64,000 nucleotides of DNA from an uncultured Stenotrophomonas sp. (GCF_945952405.1 NZ_CAMFIA010000016.1:23752-87751), one strand, 5' to 3'. Shown: positions 54,402 to 61,730, numbered from the stretch's first letter. Program-made: numbers and translations. Notes: generated by a model not told the origin, from the letters alone.

Positions 54402-54434
54402 CAAAAAAAAGCCGGAGACCCTAGGGTTCCGGCT
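54402..54434 (-). terminator. Minus-strand intrinsic terminator next to the prophage edge
   Basis: Reading the minus strand: AAGCCGGAACCC / GGGTCTCCGGCTT with one bulged base, followed by eight T. Strong terminators of this kind follow tRNA and tmRNA genes. It stands about 30 nt beyond the CCACCTCCACCA-like end at 54463-54475, so it may be the original terminator of the target gene. Confidence 0.75.
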
Positions 54435-54462
54435 TCGTTTTGGTCCCGACTGGACCGGTAAA

Positions 54463-54475
54463 TGGTGGAGGTGGG
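54463..54475 (-). other. Candidate prophage attachment core (3' end of tRNA/tmRNA type)
   Basis: The minus strand reads CCCACCTCCACCA, like the CCA-ending acceptor tail of tmRNA (ssrA) or a tRNA. It is followed at once by a spacer and a strong terminator, and preceded (to the right) by phage genes starting with an AlpA-like regulator. Elements integrating into ssrA leave just such a short 3' copy at one end. The full gene would lie beyond 64000 and cannot be seen. Confidence 0.45.
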
Positions 54476-54522
54476 CTCTACCGTAGTGCAGGCGCAGGCC
54501 CTTGTGCTGCAATTATCCGGCC

Positions 54523-54774
54523 CTATGCCGCGTCCGCGATACCCCCACCCATGCCCCCAGTTTCGCCCGTCTGGTCTCGCTGCTCCATCTGGTCCTGAAT
54601 CCAGGAATCGATCTCCGATTCGACCCAGCGAACGGAGCTGCCCAGGTGGACCGGTTTCGGGAACTTCCCAGCCGAAATGCGCAAGTACAGGGTCGATTTC
54701 GCCATGCCGACCCGGGCCAGAACCTCGGCGCGACGCAGGAGGCGGCTGGGGGTGACTGCGATGCTCTCGTTCAT
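54523..54774 (-). CDS. AlpA-family phage regulator (excisionase-like)
   Basis: An 83-residue helix-turn-helix protein with the AlpA/Xis-type fold: LLRRAEVLARVGMAKSTLYL, then GKFPKPVHLGSSVRWVESEI. Such proteins control excision or activate the integrase gene. It sits about 50 nt from the candidate attachment core, which suits that role. It overlaps the upstream gene's stop by 4 nt (ATGA). Confidence 0.85.
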   Translation of the reverse strand: MNESIAVTPSRLLRRAEVLARVGMAKSTLYLRISAGKFPKPVHLGSSVRWVESEIDSWIQDQMEQRDQTGETGGMGGGIADAA

Positions 54775-55067
54775 GCTTCCTCCTTTGGCGCGCCGGCGGC
54801 GGCCAGATTGGTGCCGCGGTGGCGGCGTTTCGATACGGGGGCCATGATCCGGTCGGCTTTGGCCCGGTCCCCACGGGCCAGTTCGATCAGGGACAGGCCA
54901 CGCGCCTCCCAGGCGGGCACGGTAGCCTTGCTGGCCTTGGATAGGTCCACCCCCGACAGGCTGGCCAGCAAGTGGCCGACTTCGCGGTGGTCGACATCCA
55001 GACCGCTCGCACCTTTCCTCCAGACCCCTGCATCATGCTTGCAAGCCTTCATTGACTGATTCAGCAT
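54771..55067 (-). CDS. Phage hypothetical protein
   Basis: A 98-residue basic protein (ATG 55067) with REVGHLLASLSGVDLSKASK and a C-terminal basic tail. Its stop overlaps the AlpA-like start. The same frame stays open upstream to 55475, where an ATG overlaps the methyltransferase stop. One alternative is therefore a 234-residue gene interrupted by, or antisense to, the plus-strand gene at 55095. I prefer the short version. Confidence 0.5.
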   Translation of the reverse strand: MLNQSMKACKHDAGVWRKGASGLDVDHREVGHLLASLSGVDLSKASKATVPAWEARGLSLIELARGDRAKADRIMAPVSKRRHRGTNLAAAGAPKEEA

Positions 55068-55094
55068 GCTGGACACCTTTGCCGGAGTGCGCCC

Positions 55095-55397
55095 ATGCCC
55101 ATTGCCGAACTCATCGCCGCTATCGGCGTGGACGCCCGCCAGCTGACAATTGCCGGGCAGGTAGCAGGGTTGGTCAGCGTGGTGCTGCTGTTCTTCTGGG
55201 GCAGCGCCGGCTGGCAGATCACGAAGGAGGGATATGTCAGCAGTCCTGGGCTCCAGGTGCCGGAAGGAGATCCGCGCCGAAAGCGTGCGGTGTTCTGGTT
55301 CAAAGCCCGCTACCTCGTTATGAGCAAGGTTGCGCTGGTCTTGCTGTTCGCCTCGTTCCTCCTTCAGCTCTTGGCACTTTGGGCGCCGGCTCCATAG
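55095..55397 (+). CDS. Two-helix membrane protein, moron-like
   Basis: A 100-residue protein with two membrane helices (AGLVSVVLLFFWGSAGW and SKVALVLLFASFLLQLLALW) separated by a charged 30-residue loop. It is on the plus strand among minus-strand phage genes, the usual setting of an acquired phage cargo gene (moron). No known domain. It has no TGGCAGAAT word upstream. Low similarity, if any, to the other anchored proteins here. Confidence 0.6.
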   Translation: MPIAELIAAIGVDARQLTIAGQVAGLVSVVLLFFWGSAGWQITKEGYVSSPGLQVPEGDPRRKRAVFWFKARYLVMSKVALVLLFASFLLQLLALWAPAP

Positions 55398-55471
55398 GGC
55401 GGCTGGTTCTGTTCTGCCCGCTTGGGGCAGAGCGGGTGCAGCGGTGAGCAGCTGTTCAGCCATGGGCGGAG

Positions 55472-56491
55472 TCATGCAACGTCTCCAAACGACAGACCAG
55501 GCTGCGCGACGCGGATGCGCGCCTCGGCGATCGCGGCGTATTCGGCATTCAGCTCGCAGCCCAGCCACTGTCGGCCGAGGCGTTGGGCAACCACCGCAGT
55601 TGTGCCGGCGCCCATGAACGGGTCCAGCACCAGGCCGCCGGCAGGTGCGCCTGCCAGGATGCATGGCTCGATCAGCTGCTCGGGGAAGGTGGCGAAGTGG
55701 GCGTCCTTGAATGGCGTGGTGGCCACGTTCCAGACACTGCGCTTGTGGCGCATCTCGACCGTTGCGCGGAATGCCCCGCGTCCGGGCAGTGCGCTGGTCT
55801 TGCCGTCGAAGCCGCCCCGACGCACCGATGGGCGCAGCCGGGATTGCGCGGGCTGCCCAGGCACAGGTCCACCGTTCGGCGGATAATTGTTGCCGCCGGC
55901 GGATGGCTCCTTGATCGCCTCCATGTCGAAGTAGTACCTGGGAGACTTGGACAGTAGGAACAGGTATTCGTGCGCCTTGGTACACTGATCGGTAACGCTT
56001 TCCGGCATCGGATTCGGCTTGGCCCAGATAATATCCTGCCGCAGGAACCAGCCGTCGTCCTGCAGTGCGAACGCGACGCGCCACGGGATGCCGATCATCT
56101 GCTTGGGCGCCAGGCCCTGCACGCTGATGCGCCCTCCCATCGCGCCGAGAGCACCCAGCGCCCCGGAGCGATTGCGGCCAGTACTGCCTTCGAGGGTCAC
56201 CGCCGCGCCTTCCTGCCCACGGCCGGACTGCGTGTAGGTGTCGCCCAAGTTGAGCCACAGCGTGCCGTCATCCCGCAGCAGGCGGCGTACCTCGCGGAAC
56301 ACCGCGACCAGGCGCGCGAGGTACTCGGCCGGGGTACCTTCCAGGCCGATCTGCCCAGCCACGCCGTAATCGCGCAGCCCGTAATACGGCGGGCTGGTTA
56401 CGCAGGTCTGCACCGAACCAGCAGCCATACCGCGCATCACTTCCACGCAGTCTCCGACGTGGATCTTGCTTCCGGCGGCTGGGTTATCCAT
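55472..56491 (-). CDS. Orphan DNA methyltransferase (N4/N6-type)
   Basis: A 339-residue DNA amino-methyltransferase. Motif IV is TSPPYYGLRDYG near residue 33 and the SAM-binding motif I is DPFMGAGTTAVVA near residue 290, so the motif order is that of the beta class. A region between them (residues about 70-250) holds the target recognition part. No restriction enzyme gene is adjacent, so it is probably a phage self-protection or regulatory methylase. Confidence 0.93.
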   Translation of the reverse strand: MDNPAAGSKIHVGDCVEVMRGMAAGSVQTCVTSPPYYGLRDYGVAGQIGLEGTPAEYLARLVAVFREVRRLLRDDGTLWLNLGDTYTQSGRGQEGAAVTLEGSTGRNRSGALGALGAMGGRISVQGLAPKQMIGIPWRVAFALQDDGWFLRQDIIWAKPNPMPESVTDQCTKAHEYLFLLSKSPRYYFDMEAIKEPSAGGNNYPPNGGPVPGQPAQSRLRPSVRRGGFDGKTSALPGRGAFRATVEMRHKRSVWNVATTPFKDAHFATFPEQLIEPCILAGAPAGGLVLDPFMGAGTTAVVAQRLGRQWLGCELNAEYAAIAEARIRVAQPGLSFGDVA

Positions 56492-56518
56492 GCGCAGTCT
56501 CGTTGTGATGGCAAGCCG

Positions 56519-56527
56519 TGGCAGAAT
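56519..56527 (+). promoter_or_regulatory. Extended -10-like promoter word (TGGCAGAAT), site 2
   Basis: Ends 28 nt before the GTG start at 56556 and lies in the short gap divergent from the methyltransferase. The following bases (GCCGGCCTATCCA) also resemble those at site 3 (GCACGTCCTATTCA). Confidence 0.5.
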
Positions 56528-56555
56528 GCCGGCCTATCCACAAGGGGATCTGAGA

Positions 56556-57179
56556 GTGAATCTGTTGCAACAGTTGTGGCATGGAGTAAGTCCGTGCATG
56601 GAGCCCGGCATCGGCGGCTGTGTCGTGTGGTGGGATGCTTGGGCCGCAGTCGGGACTGTCTCGGCGGTATTCGCGGCAATCTTTGCCCCTGCAATCCAGC
56701 GTCGCATGCAGAGGAAGCGTCTCAATGCACTCTTTGCGGCTTCTTACATTAATAACGCCGTAAGCATCGGCGTGTATTTCTCCAATTTGAGGAAAGAGTT
56801 TCCCTTGGATGAGATATCGGTCGAGGCAGCCGACGCTGCCTGGAAACTGGCCAATTTGGAGGCAGCTCGGTCTAGGTTCCAATATCTCTCTCAGAAGCTG
56901 GAAGGAGATCACGCTTGTGGTTTTGACGCTTCCAAGTGGCCCGGAGTTGATCTTGATCTCCTCCTTGGGATGGCGCACATGCTTGAAGCAGTGAGTGATG
57001 TTCTCCACTGCGGTCGTACTCTCGGCACTATGGAAAACGAGGATTGGAAGGACGCTGAGGATTCCGTCAAGAACTTGTTGAAGAACTGCCGTGGTTGGAT
57101 TGAGAACGGACAAGAGCGGCTGAAGGGGGCACGCATCAGACCCCGTCTTAAACGGCTCAGCAAGAAGAGTTGGTATTAG
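56556..57179 (+). CDS. N-terminally anchored membrane protein, moron-like
   Basis: A 207-residue protein (GTG 56556, AGGGGA upstream) with one membrane helix near residues 25-45 (WWDAWAAVGTVSAVFAAIFA), then a basic turn (QRRMQRKRL) and a long helical body ending in basic residues. Codon use and base composition are clearly lower in GC than the neighbours, a sign of recent transfer. It opposes the minus-strand phage genes on both sides. The plan matches the 51440 and 58045 proteins, but sequence similarity is weak. Function unknown. Confidence 0.68.
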   Translation: MNLLQQLWHGVSPCMEPGIGGCVVWWDAWAAVGTVSAVFAAIFAPAIQRRMQRKRLNALFAASYINNAVSIGVYFSNLRKEFPLDEISVEAADAAWKLANLEAARSRFQYLSQKLEGDHACGFDASKWPGVDLDLLLGMAHMLEAVSDVLHCGRTLGTMENEDWKDAEDSVKNLLKNCRGWIENGQERLKGARIRPRLKRLSKKSWY

Positions 57180-57214
57180 TCCCGAGTTGTGAGCGGGAGA
57201 ATTCCAAACGGCAT

Positions 57215-57562
57215 TCATGGAAGTCTCCCCAGAAGGAAGTTGGCGTCGATATGCCAGCCGGCCTCGCGGGCACCGAGCAGGCGCAGCTCGTTGGTGTCGA
57301 ATTCGTCCAGGCCGAGCAGCTTCGCGGCGAGCTCGATGTGGGTCGGTGAGATAGGCCGATCGCGGTAGAACAGGTCGTAGACGTTGTGCTTCGAGCAGCC
57401 CCAGACGTCGGCCAGGTCCTGCATGCGCTTCCCTTCTTCCACCAAGTGGCGCTTCAGATGCGCGCGCACGCTGTCGATCGAGCGGGGGATCCGGATCGGA
57501 CGGCCGCCGGCGGCCATGCCGTTGTTCGCGTGCTGGAGTCGGATTCGGGTGATCTCAGCCAT
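57215..57562 (-). CDS. Phage helix-turn-helix regulator
   Basis: A 115-residue DNA-binding protein with a central helix-turn-helix (MQDLADVWGCSKHNVYDLFY) and a C-terminal segment (LRLLGAREAGWHIDANFLLG) often seen in phage-borne XRE-like regulators. It overlaps the next gene by 8 nt. Confidence 0.78.
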   Translation of the reverse strand: MAEITRIRLQHANNGMAAGGRPIRIPRSIDSVRAHLKRHLVEEGKRMQDLADVWGCSKHNVYDLFYRDRPISPTHIELAAKLLGLDEFDTNELRLLGAREAGWHIDANFLLGRLP

Positions 57563-57875
57563 GGTGTTCTCCTGTCAGTTCGGCGCGCAGCTGCTCAACG
57601 CGCGTGCGCCAGTAGTCGATGGTTTCGTCGCTGCTGCTGCGCAGCGTTTCGTGGTGCCCGAGGGCAGTGGCGGCTGCTACCAGGTCAGTGATCAGACCGA
57701 GCCGGGTGGTTCTGATGCTGCCGCCGGCGCGCAGCTCAGCCACTTCGGCCTGCAGCTGCTCGATGCGCTCGTTGGCCTGGGTCAGCCACTGGCGATAGGC
57801 GTCCTTCGTCGGCTGCCGCATGCGAGACGGGACGCCCGGATCCTTCGGCGCCGGCACCAGCACCAGGTTGCTCAT
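57555..57875 (-). CDS. Phage coiled-coil hypothetical protein
   Basis: A 106-residue protein with a heptad-rich segment (LTQANERIEQLQAEVAELRA) and a second helix near the C-terminus (YWRTRVEQLRAELTG). No known domain. The ATG at 57875 overlaps the stop of the small gene before it (ATGA), and its own end overlaps the HTH gene by 8 nt, so all three are one transcript. Confidence 0.7.
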   Translation of the reverse strand: MSNLVLVPAPKDPGVPSRMRQPTKDAYRQWLTQANERIEQLQAEVAELRAGGSIRTTRLGLITDLVAAATALGHHETLRSSSDETIDYWRTRVEQLRAELTGEHHG

Positions 57876-58012
57876 CCCCGGGCCTCGCGCCGGGCTTCGG
57901 CCAGGATCTCGCGCAGGTCGTCCTGCACCTTGCGGTCCTCGCCCTGGGCGATGGCGGCGGCTAGGGCGCGCTCCAGCGCGTAGACCCGGTCGTTCGGATG
58001 GATGTAGGTCAT
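57872..58012 (-). CDS. Short phage gene (46 residues)
   Basis: A 46-residue acidic-basic helical protein starting MTYIHPNDRVYALERALAAA and ending in REARG. ATG 58012 is followed by TGA overlapping the next start (ATGA). The ATG is next to the TGGCAGAAT word used by the divergent gene at 58045. Function unknown. Confidence 0.6.
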   Translation of the reverse strand: MTYIHPNDRVYALERALAAAIAQGEDRKVQDDLREILAEARREARG

Positions 58013-58020
58013 GGCAGAAT
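58012..58020 (+). promoter_or_regulatory. Extended -10-like promoter word (TGGCAGAAT), site 3
   Basis: Ends 24 nt before the ATG at 58045. It abuts the start codon of the divergent 46-residue gene. Identical 9-mer to sites at 51401 and 56519, with similar bases following site 2. Confidence 0.5.
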
Positions 58021-58044
58021 GCACGTCCTATTCATGGAGGATGT

Positions 58045-58779
58045 ATGGCATTTTTTTGTCCACTCGCGGACGAGGTTGGGAAGCTCTCTGATTGGGTTGC
58101 GGTTGGGGTGGGAGCGATCGCGGCCGGCGTCACCGTGTGGGTGGGTCTGCAGGCCAAAAAGGCCGCAGCAGAAGCAACTTCGATCTCCAGGGAGGCAACT
58201 TCCATCTCGGAACGGGCAACATCGATTGCAGACGAGGCGAAGCGAATAGCTCAACAGCAGCATCAAGAAATGGTCACGGCTCGCGAGGAGACCGCGCGTA
58301 TCCTTGGAAGCTTGCTGGATCTTGAAATCGCAATGCTCCCGGCCATGCTCGGTGCATTTATTGAGGTTCTCGACGAAGCGACTATCGCTAATGTTGGAAC
58401 GATCATCGGTCGCCAAGAACTTAATAAGCTGCTCGCCGATATGTCTTACTCGCCACTTCCTGCTTCGGAGGATGCTCAAGAGCGATTGCACAATCTGAAA
58501 CATGGCCTTGGTGACGATGTAGCTAGACTTATCGGTATGTGGAAAGGGCTCCACGTCGCAAGTAAACGCGTTGCAGCCCGTCTGCCCACAGAGGACGATT
58601 CGGCAGAAGTCGTAATCCCCACTCTGGTCAATCAGAACAACGATCTGATGCTTCTCAGAGATTCCTTGCTTGCAATGCTCTCGGCCAGCATTGGAGTGGC
58701 CAAGCGCTTTGCAAAGTTTGCGGGTTCGCAGCCTGAGGATTACTCCCGTGAAGAGGCACTCCTTAAAGTGAAGCGATAG
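58045..58779 (+). CDS. N-terminally anchored membrane protein with coiled-coil (moron-like family)
   Basis: A 244-residue protein: one membrane helix near residues 12-36 (LSDWVAVGVGAIAAGVTVWV), then an extended Ala/Ser/Glu coiled-coil (ISREATSISERATSIADEAK) and a helical body with REETARILGSLL. It is homologous over its length to the protein at 51440-52111 outside the prophage. It opposes flanking minus-strand phage genes, has an A+T-richer sequence and its own promoter word. Function unknown; an inner-membrane-anchored cytoplasmic protein is predicted. Confidence 0.75.
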   Translation: MAFFCPLADEVGKLSDWVAVGVGAIAAGVTVWVGLQAKKAAAEATSISREATSISERATSIADEAKRIAQQQHQEMVTAREETARILGSLLDLEIAMLPAMLGAFIEVLDEATIANVGTIIGRQELNKLLADMSYSPLPASEDAQERLHNLKHGLGDDVARLIGMWKGLHVASKRVAARLPTEDDSAEVVIPTLVNQNNDLMLLRDSLLAMLSASIGVAKRFAKFAGSQPEDYSREEALLKVKR

Positions 58780-58787
58780 CTGCGGTT

Positions 58788-59045
58788 TCATGGCAGCAGC
58801 CCCATCGCCACTAGGTCGATGTCGTCCACCTTGTCGCGCAGGTAGCGGCGCGCGCGGCGCAGGTGGGCGGCGATCACCGCACGGTCCTCATGGGCAAAGA
58901 AGGTCTGCACATGAATGTGCAGCGCCCGGCGGTGGTCGCGGCGGTACAGGCGCCAGGTGACGGCGCTGCCGTCCGTGGTGGGGAACCGGCCCCAAGCGAA
59001 GCCGATGGTTTCCTTGGGCGCGCGGCGGGCGACGTGGCGGCTCAT
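58788..59045 (-). CDS. Phage hypothetical protein
   Basis: An 85-residue basic protein (MSRHVARRAPKETIGFAWGR, then VTWRLYRRDHRRALHIHVQ and a C-terminal LRDKVDDIDLVAMG). Its ATG overlaps the DUF3268-like stop by 4 nt. A relic of the same C-terminus lies at 52123-52179. No known domain. Confidence 0.7.
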   Translation of the reverse strand: MSRHVARRAPKETIGFAWGRFPTTDGSAVTWRLYRRDHRRALHIHVQTFFAHEDRAVIAAHLRRARRYLRDKVDDIDLVAMGLLP

Positions 59046-59423
59046 GCCGTCGTTCCTTCGCAGATTTCAGCAACGCGACGGAGATCCTCGTCGCTCATCC
59101 AGCCGATGTGGCAGTCGCGTTCGGACAGGCCCAGTTGCTCGCCCAGCCAGGCATATGCCTGTTTGCGCTTCATCCGGCCGTCCTTCCAGATCGGATCGAA
59201 AGCGGCGTGGGCGTCCATCTTCAGCCGGCGGGTGACGTCGTCTGCCAGGCGGCCCAGGCGGCGCAGACCGCCTGCGTGACAACCAACCCAAGTGCGGCAG
59301 GGCAGGCAGGCATGCCCAGAACGGTTTGTGGTACAGGTCCGGGCAATGGGGATAGATTTCCCGGCCACTGACCAACTGCGCTTCGCAGTTGCAGGTCGGG
59401 CAGGGGCGGCGAACTTCGCTCAT
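59042..59423 (-). pseudogene. Frameshifted DUF3268-like phage gene
   Basis: N-terminus MSEVRRPCPTCNCEAQLVSG and the IYPHCPDLYH segment are in one frame, and PCRTWVGCHAGG, MDAHAAFDPIWKDGRMKRKQ and the C-terminus are in another. Together they rebuild a zinc-binding DUF3268 protein. The break is at a doubled CTGC (plus strand GCAGGCAG, about 59302-59309). Removing four bases restores one 125-residue frame; total span is 382 nt, not a multiple of three. Start and stop still overlap the neighbours by 4 nt, so the change is recent. Confidence 0.72.
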
Positions 59424-59710
59424 GCTGCAGCTCCTTCGTAGACCCAGCGGCGCACGGTCCCGAACGGGACACCCAGCGCCGTGCTGATCTGGTTGATGGT
59501 GTTGCCGCTTGCCCGGAGCTGCCGGGCGCGGCGCTTGGTGGGTGCCGGCCAGTACCGGGCGTGAGGCTGCCGCGGTACCGGCATCCCTTGGCAGCGGGCC
59601 ATGTCCTGGACGGCACGTGGGGATCGCCCGAGGGCAGCCGCGACGGTCAACGCGTCGCGGCCCTCCATCTGGCGCAGAACCCGCAGTTCGCTGGTGCGCC
59701 AGAGTTCCAT
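59420..59710 (-). CDS. Phage helix-turn-helix protein
   Basis: A 96-residue protein with two possible helix-turn-helix regions: LTVAAALGRSPRAVQDMARC and INQISTALGVPFGTVRRWVY. Start ATG 59710; the frame extends to 59749, where it would overlap the dnaB remnant. It abuts the deletion point of dnaB. Confidence 0.65.
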   Translation of the reverse strand: MELWRTSELRVLRQMEGRDALTVAAALGRSPRAVQDMARCQGMPVPRQPHARYWPAPTKRRARQLRASGNTINQISTALGVPFGTVRRWVYEGAAA

Positions 59711-59731
59711 CAGGCGGCCAGCGGGTAGCTG

Positions 59732-60145
59732 TTGGCCAAGGAGCTGCACTGCCCGGTAATGGCGCTGTCGCAGCTCAATCGCAGCGTGGAGAAGAGCCTA
59801 GACAAGCGCCCCGGCATGGCCGACCTGCGGGAGTCCGGTGCCATCGAGCAGGATGCCGACGTGATCATGTTCCTCTACCGGGACGACTACTACAGCAAGG
59901 ATGCCTGCGGCGCGCCGGGAATCTCCGAACTGATCGTGGCGAAGAACCGCCAGGGCGAGACCGGCACCTGTTACCTGCAGCACCGGCTGCAGTGCAGCGC
60001 GTTCGATGACTACACCGGCCCGCGGCCGAACTACAGCCTGAAGGGCACCTCGACCGTCGGCGGTGGGGAGGATGATTTCGAGGTGCCGGCCGCTGGCCGC
60101 CGCCGTCGCAGCCGCCGTGACCTTGTTGCAGGAGACGACGCATGA
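59732..60145 (+). pseudogene. Phage DnaB-like replicative helicase, C-terminal remnant
   Basis: 137 residues starting LAKELHCPVMALSQLNRSVE and containing MADLRESGAIEQDADVIMFL and ELIVAKNRQGETGT, the conserved C-terminal part of DnaB helicases (motifs near H3-H4 and the arginine finger). The Walker A domain and N-terminus are missing; an in-frame TAG lies just upstream at 59726. A full DnaB is about 450 residues. So a deletion has removed two thirds of the gene and joined it to the minus-strand arm. Confidence 0.8.
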
Positions 60146-60772
60146 CCGCGATGACAGAAGCTGCACGGAAAGTCCGCGCCAAGCGGGCCAGCCGGCCCAT
60201 CTACGCCACCTGCATGCGCCTGGTCGATGCGGCCACCGGTGAAGAACTGGGCGCGTTCGTCCCAAGCAACGACATCGATCGACGGCTGGCCAAGGACCGC
60301 GGCTACCGCGCCGGCCATGAGTACCGACTGGAGATCAAAGGCCTCGCGCAATGCAGCTTTCCACCGCCTGGCCCACGTCATCGGCCACCTGCTGGTCGAC
60401 AACGTCGAGGCGTTCCGTGACCTGGACGCACACGCCGCACTGAAGCAGGTGCAGCTTGAGTCAGGCATCTGCTGCGAGATGGTGGAGATGGACGCCAGCC
60501 CGGTCATCGCAGCGCTACTGGATGCTGCCGAGGCGGTGTTGGGAGCAGGTGCCCGCAAGGTGCTTGTCGGCGTGCTGCCGGAGATCCGCACGATCCCGGT
60601 GAAGGTGGCCCAGTCCCTGGCGTTCGATTCGATGGAGGAGGAGGAATTCGCCACCTTCTTCAGGGGCATCACAGCCTGGATCGGTGACCACTACGCGCAC
60701 GTAATGCTGGACGACGTGCGCGCGGACTACTGGCGGATGGTCAACGCCCGGCAGCAGGGGAGTGCAGCTTAA
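60142..60772 (+). pseudogene. Frameshifted DUF1367-like phage gene
   Basis: The first frame reads ASRPIYATCMRLVDAATGEE and continues to EYRLEIK; the next frame continues with RNAAFHRLAHVIGHLLVDNV. The join is at an AAA run (60337-60339); one base less gives a 209-residue protein of the DUF1367 type, a common phage gene near DnaB and NinB-like genes. The span is 631 nt, one more than a multiple of three. A sequencing error in the homopolymer is an alternative. Its ATG overlaps the dnaB remnant's stop. Confidence 0.68.
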
Positions 60773-61317
60773 TGCTCGGCCCTTTCGCTCATTATTGCTT
60801 GGATGCTAGACGTAAGTGCGGTGCCAGCGTCAGCGGCCAAATCGAATTTGTCCCTGAGATCGTAGGGATCGTCTCCATTCAGCCATTTACTTGCCGCATT
60901 GTTCTTTGTGGCGATAGCGGATGCGTGCGCGTCGTCAAGTTTCAGGACGTAGGCGACGAGTTTATCCGCAAGTCTGGGAAATTCATGACCAACTCCAAGC
61001 GCATCACGGACTTCCGGAAGTACTCGAGTGTCCTGGATCAAACAATCAAGGAAGTGCTCGCTTCGTTCGCCCTGTTGAATAAGTTGGGTACCTACCTGGA
61101 GCTCAAGAACGTTGGTCCTCAGAAGGTCGAGACTGATTGCAAAAACACACTTTGCACGGGCGTGCTCTCGATCCCTCGATTGTCGTTGCTCATGTCGAAA
61201 AATGGCTGTTGGAACCAAGGCAGCGACAATTACCGCAATAGCAGCAATGCCTGTTTGGAGCCATGCGCTCCAGTTCGTGCTGCCAGTATCGGCAAAGCAG
61301 TTGTAAACGCAGCTCAT
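60769..61317 (-). CDS. N-terminally anchored membrane protein, moron-like
   Basis: A 182-residue protein (ATG 61317, with a GGGGG 8 nt before it) on the minus strand between plus-strand phage genes. One membrane helix (WLQTGIAAIAVIVAALVPTA, about residues 19-39) precedes a basic turn (RHEQRQSRDREHARAK) and a helical body. Base composition is richer in A+T than its neighbours. Same plan as the 51440, 56556 and 58045 proteins, but little direct similarity. Function unknown. Confidence 0.68.
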   Translation of the reverse strand: MSCVYNCFADTGSTNWSAWLQTGIAAIAVIVAALVPTAIFRHEQRQSRDREHARAKCVFAISLDLLRTNVLELQVGTQLIQQGERSEHFLDCLIQDTRVLPEVRDALGVGHEFPRLADKLVAYVLKLDDAHASAIATKNNAASKWLNGDDPYDLRDKFDLAADAGTALTSSIQAIMSERAEH

Positions 61318-61346
61318 GATTTTCCCCCTTTTCGGTGGGAGCAAGC

Positions 61347-61730
61347 ATGAGGCGCGGTCGTTCCACGGGCAAGCCCACCGCCGCCCAGCAGCAGCGGATG
61401 GACGCTATCAGCGAGATCGGCTGCATCGTATGCGACGCACTCGGCCACGGTTTCATGCCCTGCCAGGTGCACCACCTGCTTGTCGGCGGGAAGCACGGCC
61501 AGCCTCGGCGCGGCCATGACTTCACCATCGGCCTGTGCCCCTGGCACCACGTCGGTGGGCCGATGGCTGGCCTCAGCCACTCCGCCTGCGCTGACCGGTA
61601 CGGCCCCAGCTACGCCCGCGAACCGCGTCGGTTCCGGCAGGAGATCGGCACCGACGACTACCTGCTGGACCTGCAGAACACCCTGATCGAACAGCACCTG
61701 GAGAAGACCTCATGGCGACCCGCCGCGTGA
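61347..61730 (+). CDS. HNH/Ref-like phage nuclease
   Basis: A 127-residue protein with Cys/His ligands in the pattern CIVCDAL...CQVHHLLVGG...TIGLCPWHH, like the HNH-type Ref nuclease of phage P1. Ref is a RecA-dependent nuclease; P1 Ref homologues are common in the nin-like region of lambdoid phages. It overlaps the RuvC-like gene by 19 nt. Confidence 0.8.
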   Translation: MRRGRSTGKPTAAQQQRMDAISEIGCIVCDALGHGFMPCQVHHLLVGGKHGQPRRGHDFTIGLCPWHHVGGPMAGLSHSACADRYGPSYAREPRRFRQEIGTDDYLLDLQNTLIEQHLEKTSWRPAA

